From Candidatus Binatus sp. (lineage in GTDB: Bacteria; Desulfobacterota; Binatia; Binatales; Binataceae), in the NCBI RefSeq assembly GCF_030646925.1, contig NZ_JAUSKL010000058.1, positions 36,123-100,122 of the forward strand: 64,000 nt of DNA, written 5' to 3'. The translations under genes and the position numbers were made by a program. Under the pieces are notes generated by a model that was given only the letters and a program-made list of their open reading frames with translations, did not search any database and was not told the origin of the DNA. Every line of letters starts with the position of its first letter. The stretch's first letter is position 1. Of this stretch, positions 8,327 to 15,770 are shown piece after piece.

Positions 8327-8340
8327 ATGTGATATCACAT
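8327..8340 (+). promoter_or_regulatory. Palindromic operator candidate at the hicA start
   Basis: ATGTGATATCACAT is a perfect 14-bp palindrome lying 7 bp after the putative -10 and overlapping the first possible start codon of hicA (8339). HicB antitoxins carry a C-terminal DNA-binding domain and repress their own operon through palindromes in this position, so this is the expected HicB site. Confidence 0.5.
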
Positions 8341-8647
8341 GACGCTCAAACAAGTCGGGCGGTTGAGGGTGCGGGTTGGCAATTTGCGGCGAACAAGAGA
8401 CGTGAAGAGCCGCGAGATGGTGCGTCTAGCCAAGGCAATCGGCAGAGAACCGGACAATCGTACAGGTAAAGAACCGACTTACGTTCACTCAGAATTGGGG
8501 GATCGCAGACCACTATCGATTCCGAATCATCCAACGTTGGCTCCAGGCACGAAGAATAATATCTTGGACGATTTGGAAGGCGACCTAGACGCTTATGAAG
8601 AAATCCTTACTCAAAAAATCACGACAACAAACGGCAAGCTCCGCTAA
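8339..8647 (+). CDS. hicA: HicA-like toxin (mRNA interferase family)
   Basis: Small basic protein upstream of hicB. From residue 22 it reads VKSREMVRLAKAIG, matching the HicA opening helix, then TGKEPTYV and RPLSIPNHPTLAPGTKNNIL, the strand and final helix of the double-stranded-RNA-binding-like HicA fold. The usual GSHH catalytic patch is replaced by KEPTYVH, as in the 'GKEPTW' subgroup of HicA. The likely start is ATG 8339 (102 residues, no clear Shine-Dalgarno) or GTG 8402 (81 residues, typical HicA length). It overlaps hicB by 53 bp, so translation is coupled. HicA cleaves mRNA when free of HicB. Confidence 0.65.
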   Translation: MTLKQVGRLRVRVGNLRRTRDVKSREMVRLAKAIGREPDNRTGKEPTYVHSELGDRRPLSIPNHPTLAPGTKNNILDDLEGDLDAYEEILTQKITTTNGKLR

Positions 8648-9242
8648 AAATCGCCCTCAGGACTATCTGAAGTTGCCTTACGCTAGAATCTTGATTCCTG
8701 AGGAAGACGGCGCATTTTCGGCTGAAGTATTAGAATTCCCCGGTTGTTATTCTCAAGGCGACAACGCTGGAGAGGCGTTTGAAAACTTAGAGAAGGCAGC
8801 GGTGGCGTGGATCGAGGCGTGTCAGGAACTCGGACAAGAAATACCGCCTCCGTCCTCGAATCAGGGTTACGGAGGAAAAATCGCGCTCAGACTTCCACGA
8901 GGATTGCATCGGTTAGCAGCACATAAAGCAGAGCGGGATAGGGTCAGTTTAAATCAATGTCTCGTTACTGCAATCGCGGCTTGGGTGGGCGCAGACAATT
9001 TGTATGAGAGAATTACACACAAAATAGAAATGAACTTTGTGCAAATGACGAATTATGTTCAGATCACCGCTTTGTGGGGCCCAGGGAATCCTTCATGGGG
9101 ACCAGTTAGTCCGTGGATTATGAATGCCACGAACGTGACTCCAAATCTCGCGTCGATGTATCCGGCTGGTTTGGTTCCGGCAGTAGCTCCGGTCGAGATG
9201 CCGAAGAAGCAATGGGTCACCTCTGGAGAGATTAATGGCTGA
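8595..9242 (+). CDS. hicB: HicB-like antitoxin with C-terminal extension
   Basis: 215 residues. The partial RNase-H fold of HicB is clear at residues 25-85 (YARILIPEEDGAFSAEVLEF, then PGC and GDNAGEAFENLEKA). It is followed by a ribbon-helix-helix DNA-binding segment (KIALRLPRGLHRLAAHKAER, DRVSLNQCL) at about 95-135. It should neutralise HicA and repress the operon. The last 75 residues are an extra region rich in Asn, Trp, Pro and Met that I do not find in ordinary HicB proteins of about 110-140 residues. It overlaps the next gene by 8 bp. Confidence 0.78.
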   Translation: MKKSLLKKSRQQTASSAKNRPQDYLKLPYARILIPEEDGAFSAEVLEFPGCYSQGDNAGEAFENLEKAAVAWIEACQELGQEIPPPSSNQGYGGKIALRLPRGLHRLAAHKAERDRVSLNQCLVTAIAAWVGADNLYERITHKIEMNFVQMTNYVQITALWGPGNPSWGPVSPWIMNATNVTPNLASMYPAGLVPAVAPVEMPKKQWVTSGEING

Positions 9243-9489
9243 GCCAACCCAATACGTTTTTGCACACAAAGAAATTGCCGGAATTCTGGTTCAAAAGCAG
9301 GGACTCCATGAAGGCTTTTGGACGTTGGGCTTTCAACTTGGGATGGGCAACACAATCGCACCTTCGCTAACGGGCGGCGATCCAGTCCCGGCAGTAGTTG
9401 TTTCAATTCTTGCGGTAGCCTTGCAAAAAGCCGAAAAGGATGGCCCGATGACCGTAGATGCAGCGAAAGTAAATCCGGTCAAGAAATAA
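9235..9489 (+). CDS. Hypothetical protein coupled to hicB
   Basis: 84 residues, starting MAEPTQYVFAHKEIAGILVQ, with a conserved-looking hydrophobic middle (FWTLGFQLGMG) and C-terminal helix. The ATG overlaps the hicB stop region by 8 bp, so it is a third gene of the operon. I do not recognise a domain with confidence; the opening (YVFAHKEIAGILV) resembles short conserved hypothetical proteins found beside transposon-borne genes. It could be an extra toxin-antitoxin partner or an unrelated passenger. Confidence 0.55.
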   Translation: MAEPTQYVFAHKEIAGILVQKQGLHEGFWTLGFQLGMGNTIAPSLTGGDPVPAVVVSILAVALQKAEKDGPMTVDAAKVNPVKK

Positions 9490-9529
9490 CGCGACGCGAA
9501 TAGCTTCCAAGCTCAAGCCCATGACTTAG

Positions 9530-10009
9530 GTGTTATGGGGCTTTGTGGCGTACTACGGCGCGATCAAGCGGGCGTTTGAAGGCGATGTTGATTACGCTCA
9601 GATTCACAAAGTATTCGCGTCCGAACTGAATACCGGACGCGGGCGCTATTCTCCGCCGGTCATGGTGGAATGCGGGCGCGAGGAACTAATCGGATCGCCC
9701 GATCCTGACCATATCTCGACCAGCTATGTTGAACGTCAGAATTTGACGATCAGGATGCAGAATCGGCGTTTCAAGCGCCTGACCAATGCGTTCAGCAAGA
9801 AGCTGACAAATCTCAAGGCGTCGGTCGCCTTGCATTTCGCCCATTACAATCTCTGCCGCATTCACAAGACGCTGCGCATGACGCCCGCGATGGCGGCCAA
9901 TATCAGCGATCAACATTTGGACGATCGAGGAATTGATCGAGCGGGCGTCAAATTAGGACACTACCCGGCCGTCACCCCGCGGTTGCCGAGCGGCGGTCGA
10001 GTCGAGTAG
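9530..10009 (+). pseudogene. IS1-like transposase, C-terminal fragment
   Basis: The frame contains STSYVERQNLTIRMQNRRFK, then RLTNAFSKKL and HYNLCRIHKTLRMTPAMAAN. This is the highly conserved C-terminal catalytic half of IS1-family DDE transposases, with the E and the HK.L...TPAMAA tail. The N-terminal zinc-finger/HTH part and the first catalytic Asp are missing; the frame starts only at a GTG at 9530. It reads through the right inverted repeat (VKLGHYP) and ends 46 bp outside the element. Non-functional. Confidence 0.85.
9948..9961 (-). repeat. Right terminal inverted repeat of the IS1-like element
   Basis: TCAAATTAGGACAC, an exact inverted match to 7992-8005; lies within the transposase remnant's reading frame. 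Confidence 0.7.
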
Positions 10010-10072
10010 TTTTCCACGGATGCCGGAGGCGATTGATTCGCCAAGCCCGGCGATTGCCCAACACGAGGAGAG

Positions 10073-11473
10073 ATGACTTCGATGATGACCGGTGAACAGT
10101 ACAAGCGATCGCTCAACGACAACCGCGAGACCTACTTCGAGGGCGAGCGCGTTCGCGATCTCGTGACCCATCCGCTGCTCGGCGCCTGCGTCTCACGAAT
10201 CGCCGCCGGTTACGATCATTTCTATTCGCCGCAGCCCGGCGCGGTCAGCGCGCTGATGGCGATACCGCATTCGGCGAACGAGCTGCGCGACCGGATTCCG
10301 CTGCTGCACGAGGCCGATATCGTCGCCAACGTCACCTACCAGTCGATCATGACGCTCACCACCGCGTCGATCCGAATCGCCGACAAGCTGCCGCAATATG
10401 CCGAGCGGATTCGCAATTACGTGCAGGGCGCGCAGCGCCGCGACATCCGGATCGTCGAGTGCATCACGGACGCCAAGGGCGATCGCAGCCGCCCGCCGGG
10501 CAAGCAGGACGACCCCGACGCCTACACCCACGTGGTCGATCGCCGCCCCGACGGCGTGATCATTCGCGGCGCCAAGCTGCACATCACCGGCGCCTCGATG
10601 TGCCACGAGCTGATGGTGATTCCGACCAAGGCGATGAAGCCCGGCGAAGAGAGCTACGCGATCGCCTGCGCCGTGCCGGTCAACTCTCCCGGCATCAAGA
10701 TAATCGACACGACCTTCGCCCCACGCCATCACGACAGCCGCACCTTCCCGGTCTCGGCCAATATCCACATGCCCGAGGGGTTCGTGATCTTCGACAACGT
10801 GTTTGTGCCGAACGAGCGAATCTTCCTCGACGGCGAGGTCCAGCAGGCAGCTATCTTCGCGCATTCGCTGGGACTGTGGGAGCGGCTCGGCGGACTCTCG
10901 GCGATGGCGGAAGAAGGCGATCAGTTGGTCGGATTCGCGCAGTTGATCGCCGAAGCCAACGGGCTGGCCAATGAAAGCCACGTCAAGGAGAAGATCTCCG
11001 AGATGATCATCCATGCCACGCTGGTGCGCGCGGCGCTCGAGGCCGCGATCGGGAATTGCCACGTGACGCCCGAAGGCGCGTTCCCCGACGAGCTATACAC
11101 CAACGCCGGCAAGTATCACGGCGCCGCGAACTACAACCTGATGGTGCGCCATCTGCACGATATCGCGGGCGGATCGGTGCTGACCGCGCCGTCAGTCGCC
11201 GATCTCGAAAACGAAGTCACCGGACCGCTGGTGCGCAAATACATGGGGACGATGAACGGCGTGGACGGCGAGTATCGCGCGCGCTTGTTCCACGCGATTC
11301 GCGATTTGACCGCCGATTCCTACGGCGGCTGGAAGGCGGTCACCAACGTGCAGGCCGGCGGCGGGCTCTACGCCCAAAGGATCGTGACGCGCCGCTACTA
11401 CGATCTCAAAGGCGCCAAGCAGAAGGCGCTCCGCCTGGCCGGAGTCGACGACAAGCCGCAGTCAAACTCCTAG
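10073..11473 (+). CDS. HpaB/AbfD superfamily protein (4-hydroxyphenylacetate hydroxylase-like)
   Basis: 466 residues related throughout to 4-hydroxyphenylacetate 3-monooxygenase and 4-hydroxybutyryl-CoA dehydratase: MTGEQYKRSLNDNRETYFEG at the N-terminus, RRDIRIVECITDAKGDRS, an FVIFDNVFVPNERIF loop, and C-terminal GSVLTAPS..DLENEVTGPLVRKYM. The dehydratase needs three Cys and one His for its [4Fe-4S] cluster; the matching regions here (TLTTASIRIAD, and FAHSLGLWERLGG) lack the Cys residues. A flavin-only hydroxylase or other reaction is therefore more likely than AbfD activity. It is followed after 68 bp by an acyl-CoA dehydrogenase in the same direction, suggesting a joint catabolic operon. 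Confidence 0.8.
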   Translation: MTSMMTGEQYKRSLNDNRETYFEGERVRDLVTHPLLGACVSRIAAGYDHFYSPQPGAVSALMAIPHSANELRDRIPLLHEADIVANVTYQSIMTLTTASIRIADKLPQYAERIRNYVQGAQRRDIRIVECITDAKGDRSRPPGKQDDPDAYTHVVDRRPDGVIIRGAKLHITGASMCHELMVIPTKAMKPGEESYAIACAVPVNSPGIKIIDTTFAPRHHDSRTFPVSANIHMPEGFVIFDNVFVPNERIFLDGEVQQAAIFAHSLGLWERLGGLSAMAEEGDQLVGFAQLIAEANGLANESHVKEKISEMIIHATLVRAALEAAIGNCHVTPEGAFPDELYTNAGKYHGAANYNLMVRHLHDIAGGSVLTAPSVADLENEVTGPLVRKYMGTMNGVDGEYRARLFHAIRDLTADSYGGWKAVTNVQAGGGLYAQRIVTRRYYDLKGAKQKALRLAGVDDKPQSNS

Positions 11474-11541
11474 CCGGCCAAGCACGCTCACGGGCTCCGC
11501 GCCAGCCCGCGGGAATCGCGCGCGACCCGAGGATCAGATCG

Positions 11542-12699
11542 ATGCGACGAGATATCTTCACCGCAGAGCACGAAATGTTTCGCGACCAGGTGCGCCGCTT
11601 CGTCGAAACCGAAATCGAGCCGAAGGTCGCGCAGTGGAATCGCAACGGCATGAGCGATCGCGAGAGCTGGCGCAAGATGGGCGCGGCCGGCTTCCTCGGC
11701 GCCAACGCGCCCGCTGAATACGGCGGCGGCGGCGTGGATTTCATCTACGACGCGATCGTGATGGAAGAAATGTCGCGGGTGCGCGCCCACGGCCTGATGA
11801 TGTCGCTGCATTCGGACATCTGCATGCCGTACATCACGAGCTTCGGCAACGAGGCACAGAAGCGGCGCTATCTGCCCGGCACGATCAGCGGCGAAATCAT
11901 CCTCGCGATCGCGATGACCGAGCCGGGCACCGGATCAGATCTCGCCGCAGTGCAGACGACCGCGCGCCGCGACGGCGACAACTACGTCCTCAACGGTTCG
12001 AAAACGTTTATCTCCAATGGCCAGATCGCCGACCTTGTAATCGTCGTCTGCAAGACCGACCCCAAGGCAAATCCGCCGCACAAGGGCGTCAGCCTGATGC
12101 TGGTGGACGCGACCAGTCCCGGCTTCGTCCGCGGGCGCAAACTCGACAAACTCGGGCTCCGCGGCCAGGACACCAGCGAACTGTTCTTCGAGGATTGCCG
12201 CGTGCCGGTCGCCAACCTGCTCGGCCAGGAAGGGCAGGGCTTCAAGATGCTGATGCAGAATCTGCAGCAGGAGCGGCTCTGCGTTGGCGTCGCATCGATA
12301 GCCAGTTGCCGCCGCACGGTCGAGGATACGGTCGCATACTGCAAGCAGCGGCGCGCCTTCGGACAGCCGATCGCCGAGTTTCAGAACACCCAGTTCAAGC
12401 TCGCCGAGATGATGACTGAAGTCGAAGTCGGCCAGGCCTTTGTCGATCGTTTGCTGGTCGCGCATGTTCGCCACGACGAAATCGTCGCCGAGGTCAGCAT
12501 GGCGAAATGGTGGACCACCGACCTGCAGAAAAAGATTTCGAGCCAATGCCTGCAACTGCACGGCGGCTACGGCTTCATGATGGAGTACCCGGTCGCGACC
12601 GACTACGCCGACGCGGCGGTGCAATCGATCTACGCCGGCACTAACGAAATCATGAAGGTGATCATCGCGCGCAGCATGGGACTGGATTCAAGAAAGTAG
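11542..12699 (+). CDS. Acyl-CoA dehydrogenase
   Basis: 385 residues, FAD-dependent alpha,beta-dehydrogenation of an acyl-CoA. The frame is open from 11056, but the ATG at 11542 has a GAGGAT ribosome site and begins the normal N-terminal helix (MRRDIFTAEHEMFRDQVRRF). Seen: MTEPGTGSDLA (substrate/FAD loop), YVLNGSKTFISNG, and YAGTNEIMKVIIAR at the C-terminus. The usual catalytic Glu of YEGT is Ala here; instead QQERL in helix G carries a Glu where long-chain and isovaleryl-type enzymes place the base. Probably co-transcribed with the upstream HpaB-like gene. Its last 128 bp before the tail are duplicated at 14540. Confidence 0.92.
   Translation: MRRDIFTAEHEMFRDQVRRFVETEIEPKVAQWNRNGMSDRESWRKMGAAGFLGANAPAEYGGGGVDFIYDAIVMEEMSRVRAHGLMMSLHSDICMPYITSFGNEAQKRRYLPGTISGEIILAIAMTEPGTGSDLAAVQTTARRDGDNYVLNGSKTFISNGQIADLVIVVCKTDPKANPPHKGVSLMLVDATSPGFVRGRKLDKLGLRGQDTSELFFEDCRVPVANLLGQEGQGFKMLMQNLQQERLCVGVASIASCRRTVEDTVAYCKQRRAFGQPIAEFQNTQFKLAEMMTEVEVGQAFVDRLLVAHVRHDEIVAEVSMAKWWTTDLQKKISSQCLQLHGGYGFMMEYPVATDYADAAVQSIYAGTNEIMKVIIARSMGLDSRK
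12547..12674 (+). repeat. 128-bp direct repeat, copy 1 (inside acyl-CoA dehydrogenase gene)
   Basis: Identical base for base to 14540-14667. After the identity ends, the two copies encode the same peptide end (MGLDSRK-stop) with different codons: CTG..TCA AGA here and CTC..TCG CGC in copy 2. Confidence 0.95.
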
Positions 12700-12943
12700 C
12701 GACGAACTGCGGCAGCGGCGCGGAACGACAGTAGTTCGCACAACCGCGCACCCGTCCCCATATCTGCCGACCAGAATCGAGAGCGGTTGTCAGCGGCGGA
12801 AGGTTCCTTGGCCATGAAAGTAATGTTCAAAGTCGTTATCAGCAACGCCGCCTTGTCTGCTTGAGTCGTGGCGTATAGTAATTTCCGGTGTTTCGAACGG
12901 ATCCAGATGCGGCCTGACTCCGACGACCAACCCCGTGTGATGC

Positions 12944-13291
12944 TCAGCCGGATTGACATAAAATATCGCCTTGTTGAACGTAAGGTAACTCCACCGGGGT
13001 CAGTCCTTGTATCAGTACCTTAACGCGATAGGTATATCCCAGTAAGCACCGTTCGTCGGCTGCGCCTTTTTTTGTGCGTAGTTCATGAGCCAGCCAATGA
13101 GCGCAGCCAGTGCCCATAATTGGCATCCACTCGTCATCACCGTGGTACTGAATGAAGCAGTCCTTAGGTTCGATATCACGTGTCACCTGAGTTCTGGCCA
13201 AAGTTATTCCAGTTTGGCACCGAGCGCAGTACTCAACTCGGTTGTATTCCATTACTGATTCTCGGCCGGGATGAAGCTTACATCTTGGCAT
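12944..13291 (-). CDS. Hypothetical Cys/His-containing protein
   Basis: 115 residues with a strong GGAGGA ribosome site seven bases before the ATG at 13291. N-terminal CKLHP...EYCARCQTGI gives three cysteines in zinc-site-like spacing. The middle reads DEWMPIMGTGCAHWLAHEL, a Cys followed by two His in a helix. This recalls the nucleophile helix of small NlpC/P60- or CHAP-like cysteine peptidases, but the similarity is only by eye. The end is ERCLLGYTYRVKVLIQGLTPV. No signal peptide. Lies inside the segment between the 128-bp repeats. Confidence 0.6.
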   Translation of the reverse strand: MPRCKLHPGRESVMEYNRVEYCARCQTGITLARTQVTRDIEPKDCFIQYHGDDEWMPIMGTGCAHWLAHELRTKKGAADERCLLGYTYRVKVLIQGLTPVELPYVQQGDILCQSG

Positions 13292-13318
13292 AAACGATCC
13301 TCCTCGGCGGGCGTGAAT

Positions 13319-14116
13319 TCATTGTGGGCAGTTTAGTGGTGGCGGTCCGGGCGGGCCCTCCGTTCCAGGCGCGCGATTTTCGTAATCCAGCCATACACGG
13401 ACTATCTTCTGAGCATCTGGCTGCTTCACATCGCGGAAAAATTCGTCGCCTTCGAACCGCACCGGCGCGGCGGGAACAATATAGCGGTACAGCACCTCGG
13501 TGATTGGCCATGTGTCGGGGTGCATCCGGTAGTCGGGATATCGTTTCTTTCGGAGCCTATCGACCGGCACATTCAGCATGTCGGTGAATGCTTGCTTAAT
13601 TACTTGGCCCTGATCGTCGGTCTCCGACTGTTGTTCCGCGCCATCGAGATAATCCGCCACGACGTTGCGCGGGTGCGTCGAACCGGCGACCCTCGCGCCG
13701 CCGTGATCTATCCAATCGAGCCACATACGGATTGCCTTTTGCGCGTCCGGCTTCTTCACGTCGCGGAAGAAACTTTCGCCTTCGAACTCAAACTCTGGCG
13801 GGTTGGGAACGAAATAATGAGACAGCACCAGCGTGACCGGCCATCTGCGGGGGTGCATCTCGTAATCGGGGTACTGTTTCTCGCGTAGTGTCTCGACCGG
13901 CTCATTGAGCATGTCGGTCAGGGCTTGCTTGACTACTTGTCGATGATCGTCGCCTTGGAAATGTTCTCTGGCACCGTTCAGGTAGTCCGCAACGACATTG
14001 CGTTGATCGCTCGAGTCGGCGGCCATCGGTCCGTAGCGGTCCGTCAGACAAAGCGATGAGGATACCAGAAGTACGGCGAGCGAAATGAAAACGAGACGAC
14101 ACTTCAGTCTCTCCAT
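13319..14116 (-). CDS. Exported protein with two tandem copies of an unknown domain
   Basis: Starting at the ATG at 14116, the protein opens MERLKCRLVFISLAVLLVSS, a clear signal peptide; the open frame extends to 14158, which would add 14 non-signal residues. After it come two copies of a roughly 95-residue unit. Each begins RNVVADYL.GA, continues with QV.KQA.TDMLN.PV, then a PDY.MHP..WP segment, and ends FFRDVK.PDAQK with a .R.WLD helix. More than half of the positions match, so this is an internal tandem duplication. A Pro-rich tail (GPPGPPPLNCPQ) follows. I know no function; periplasmic or surface location is likely. Part of the 12.7-14.5 kb segment. Confidence 0.65.
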   Translation of the reverse strand: MERLKCRLVFISLAVLLVSSSLCLTDRYGPMAADSSDQRNVVADYLNGAREHFQGDDHRQVVKQALTDMLNEPVETLREKQYPDYEMHPRRWPVTLVLSHYFVPNPPEFEFEGESFFRDVKKPDAQKAIRMWLDWIDHGGARVAGSTHPRNVVADYLDGAEQQSETDDQGQVIKQAFTDMLNVPVDRLRKKRYPDYRMHPDTWPITEVLYRYIVPAAPVRFEGDEFFRDVKQPDAQKIVRVWLDYENRAPGTEGPPGPPPLNCPQ

Positions 14117-14244
14117 TTGCGGACGCGGCGGGCCCGCACTGGAGAGTGCTAACTGCATGTCAGCATGATATCAAACACCGCGGCCATAAAATAGCAGGCT
14201 CCAGCGGCTAATCTGAAATTCGCGCAACTAGCTCATTGTCGTTG

Positions 14245-14460
14245 TCATTCTCGGGCCGACGACGAGGCAGTCGTCGAAGCGGCACCCTGCTTTCCGCATA
14301 GCGTGTCGTTCACGTCGCACTGGGGCGTGATACCTACAGTGCGCTGGCGTGCATTCAGGTCGAAGATAGCTGTGTTGGTCTTGTCATTCGCCGCGCAGCC
14401 GCATAGCTGACTCGCACAGCAACTGCATCCGACCGCCGCCTCCAGATTGGCTATCGCCAA
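14245..14460 (-). CDS. Possible small Cys-rich protein
   Basis: 71-residue frame with seven Cys (GCSCCASQLCGCAA, then QCDVNDTLCG) and no recognisable domain or ribosome site. It fills the space between the exported repeat protein and the second copy of the dehydrogenase tail. It may be a chance frame. Confidence 0.25.
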   Translation of the reverse strand: MAIANLEAAVGCSCCASQLCGCAANDKTNTAIFDLNARQRTVGITPQCDVNDTLCGKQGAASTTASSSARE

Positions 14461-14539
14461 CAGGCCCTTAGCCGGGCAGTTGGATAAGCCAGAGCAAGCT
14501 ACCGAAGTAAGGTCTCGGTCATTGCATTGGCCGGTGCAT

Positions 14540-14692
14540 TGCCTGCAACTGCACGGCGGCTACGGCTTCATGATGGAGTACCCGGTCGCGACCGACTACG
14601 CCGACGCGGCGGTGCAATCGATCTACGCCGGCACTAACGAAATCATGAAGGTGATCATCGCGCGCAGAATGGGACTCGATTCGCGCAAGTAG
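14540..14692 (+). pseudogene. Duplicated 3' end of the acyl-CoA dehydrogenase gene
   Basis: Copy 2 of the direct repeat (identity 14540-14667) plus a diverged but synonymous tail to TAG at 14690-14692. It encodes CLQLHGGYGFMMEYPVATDY and on to MGLDSRK. The upstream part of the gene is absent; the frame opens at 14447 only by chance. The codons of this tail (CTC, TCG, CGC) fit the genome's usage better than those of the intact gene's tail (CTG, TCA, AGA), so this copy may be the original gene end displaced by an insertion. Confidence 0.9.
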
Positions 14693-14705
14693 TTCTGCCG
14701 GCCGC

Positions 14706-15632
14706 CTACGGCGATTTCAGCAGATCGGAGAGACCGGCATCGATCGACACCGCCGGATACCAGCCGAGCACTTCCGCGGCCATGCTGCGATCGGCCAGCG
14801 TATCGCGCATGTCGCCCGCGCGGCCCTCGCGATGGATCACCGGCCCGCCGAACATCGCGGCGATGCGATTTACGCTCACGTTGTCGCCGCGCCCGATATT
14901 GATCACGCGTCCATCGGCAGTCGCGCAGTCGGCCGCGAGCAGGTTGGCATTGACGACGTCGCTGACGTGAGTGAAATCGCGCGTTTGCTCGCCGTCGCCG
15001 TGAATCTCGAGCGGACGGCCCTCGCGCCGCGCGTGCATGAAAGCCGCGATCACCGTGACGTACGCTCCCTCCGACGCCATCCGCGGTCCGTACACGTTAA
15101 AATATCGGAGCGTGAGCGTCTGCATCGCGAACAAACGGTGAAACATCCGCGTGTACTGCTCCCCGACGTACTTTTGCAGCGCGTAGGGATTCAGCGGATT
15201 CGGCGCCATCGATTCGCGCAGCGGCATCGCCGTTTGATCGCCATAAACCGACGACGAGCCCGAATAGACGACGCGGCGAACTTTCGAATCGCGCGCCGCG
15301 ATCAGGACGTTCAAGGTTCCCACCACGTTCGTCATATGGGTCTCGACCGGTTGCGCGATCGACAGCGGGATGCGCGGCAGCGCCGCGACGTGAAATACCG
15401 TATCGACGCCGTCGAAGGCCTGCTTGATCGAGCACGCGTCGCGGATGTCGGCGTCGATCCATTCGGCACCGGGATTCAGATAGTCGCGGCGGCCGGTGGC
15501 GAGATTGTCGATCACCCGCACGCGCATCCCCGCGGCAATCAACGCATCGACGAGGTTCGAGCCGATGAAGCCGGCGCCGCCGGTCACGAGTATCAGGCGA
15601 CCGGGATTGGGCATTTTGATAGCGTCAGTCAT
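14706..15632 (-). CDS. NAD-dependent epimerase/dehydratase (extended SDR)
   Basis: About 308 residues. Rossmann GGAGFIGSNLVDALI near the N-terminus, then VFHVAALPRIPLS, SGSSSVYGD, and the catalytic Tyr-X3-Lys in NPYALQKYVGEQY. RYFNVYGPR follows, as in UDP-glucose 4-epimerase and related nucleotide-sugar epimerases. The frame is open to 15668; starts at 15632 (MTDAIK) or 15614 (MPNPGR) place the Rossmann motif at the usual distance from the N-terminus, and 15632 is used. Substrate not determinable; likely a UDP- or GDP-sugar for envelope polysaccharide. Confidence 0.88.
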   Translation of the reverse strand: MTDAIKMPNPGRLILVTGGAGFIGSNLVDALIAAGMRVRVIDNLATGRRDYLNPGAEWIDADIRDACSIKQAFDGVDTVFHVAALPRIPLSIAQPVETHMTNVVGTLNVLIAARDSKVRRVVYSGSSSVYGDQTAMPLRESMAPNPLNPYALQKYVGEQYTRMFHRLFAMQTLTLRYFNVYGPRMASEGAYVTVIAAFMHARREGRPLEIHGDGEQTRDFTHVSDVVNANLLAADCATADGRVINIGRGDNVSVNRIAAMFGGPVIHREGRAGDMRDTLADRSMAAEVLGWYPAVSIDAGLSDLLKSP

Positions 15633-15659
15633 CGCGAGGTGATCTGTCCGGCGATCCGG

Positions 15660-15770
15660 CACCCTCACCTATCTCTTTATCCTGGAGCGATTCGGCCCTT
15701 CGGCCCGAAGTCGGCTTAGCGTGCGTGCGGCGACTCGGCCTCCTCTCCCGTAAAATAACGGGCGAGGTAA
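15660..15770 (+). repeat. Dispersed repeat family A, copy 1
   Basis: Begins CACCCTCACC and ends with the inverted pair CTCTCCCG..CGGGCGAGG. The same frame of words occurs at 57080-57142 and 58544-58610. This copy is longer because of a G+C-rich middle. It lies in the metH/epimerase intergenic region. Confidence 0.75.

Larger units (their letters stand above)
7991..9963 (+). mobile_element. Degenerate IS1-like element carrying a hicAB module
   Basis: About 1.97 kb bounded by 14-bp perfect inverted repeats GTGTCCTAATTTGA (7992-8005, and its complement 9948-9961). At the right end lies the C-terminal half of an IS1-type transposase. The space where the transposase 5' half should be is instead occupied by a frameshifted small gene, hicA, hicB and a hypothetical gene. 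The interior between 8280 and 9490 is visibly richer in A+T than the flanks, consistent with transfer. No target-site duplication is obvious. Alternative: two separate element ends with unrelated DNA between them. Confidence 0.65.
12675..14539. mobile_element. Possible inserted segment between the direct repeats
   Basis: About 1.87 kb bordered by the duplicated 3' end of the acyl-CoA dehydrogenase gene. It carries only minus-strand genes of unknown function whose base composition looks less G+C-biased than the neighbours. The pattern fits a small element that integrated at the gene's 3' end and brought its own version of the tail, as integrative elements do at attachment sites. No integrase or transposase is present, so it would be a remnant or a passively mobilised unit. 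Ordinary duplication plus deletion, or an assembly fault, are alternatives. Confidence 0.45.

Noticed and set aside
12630..12959. 109-codon minus-strand frame overlapping the acyl-CoA dehydrogenase end
   Set aside because: No domain and overlaps a certain gene; chance frame.
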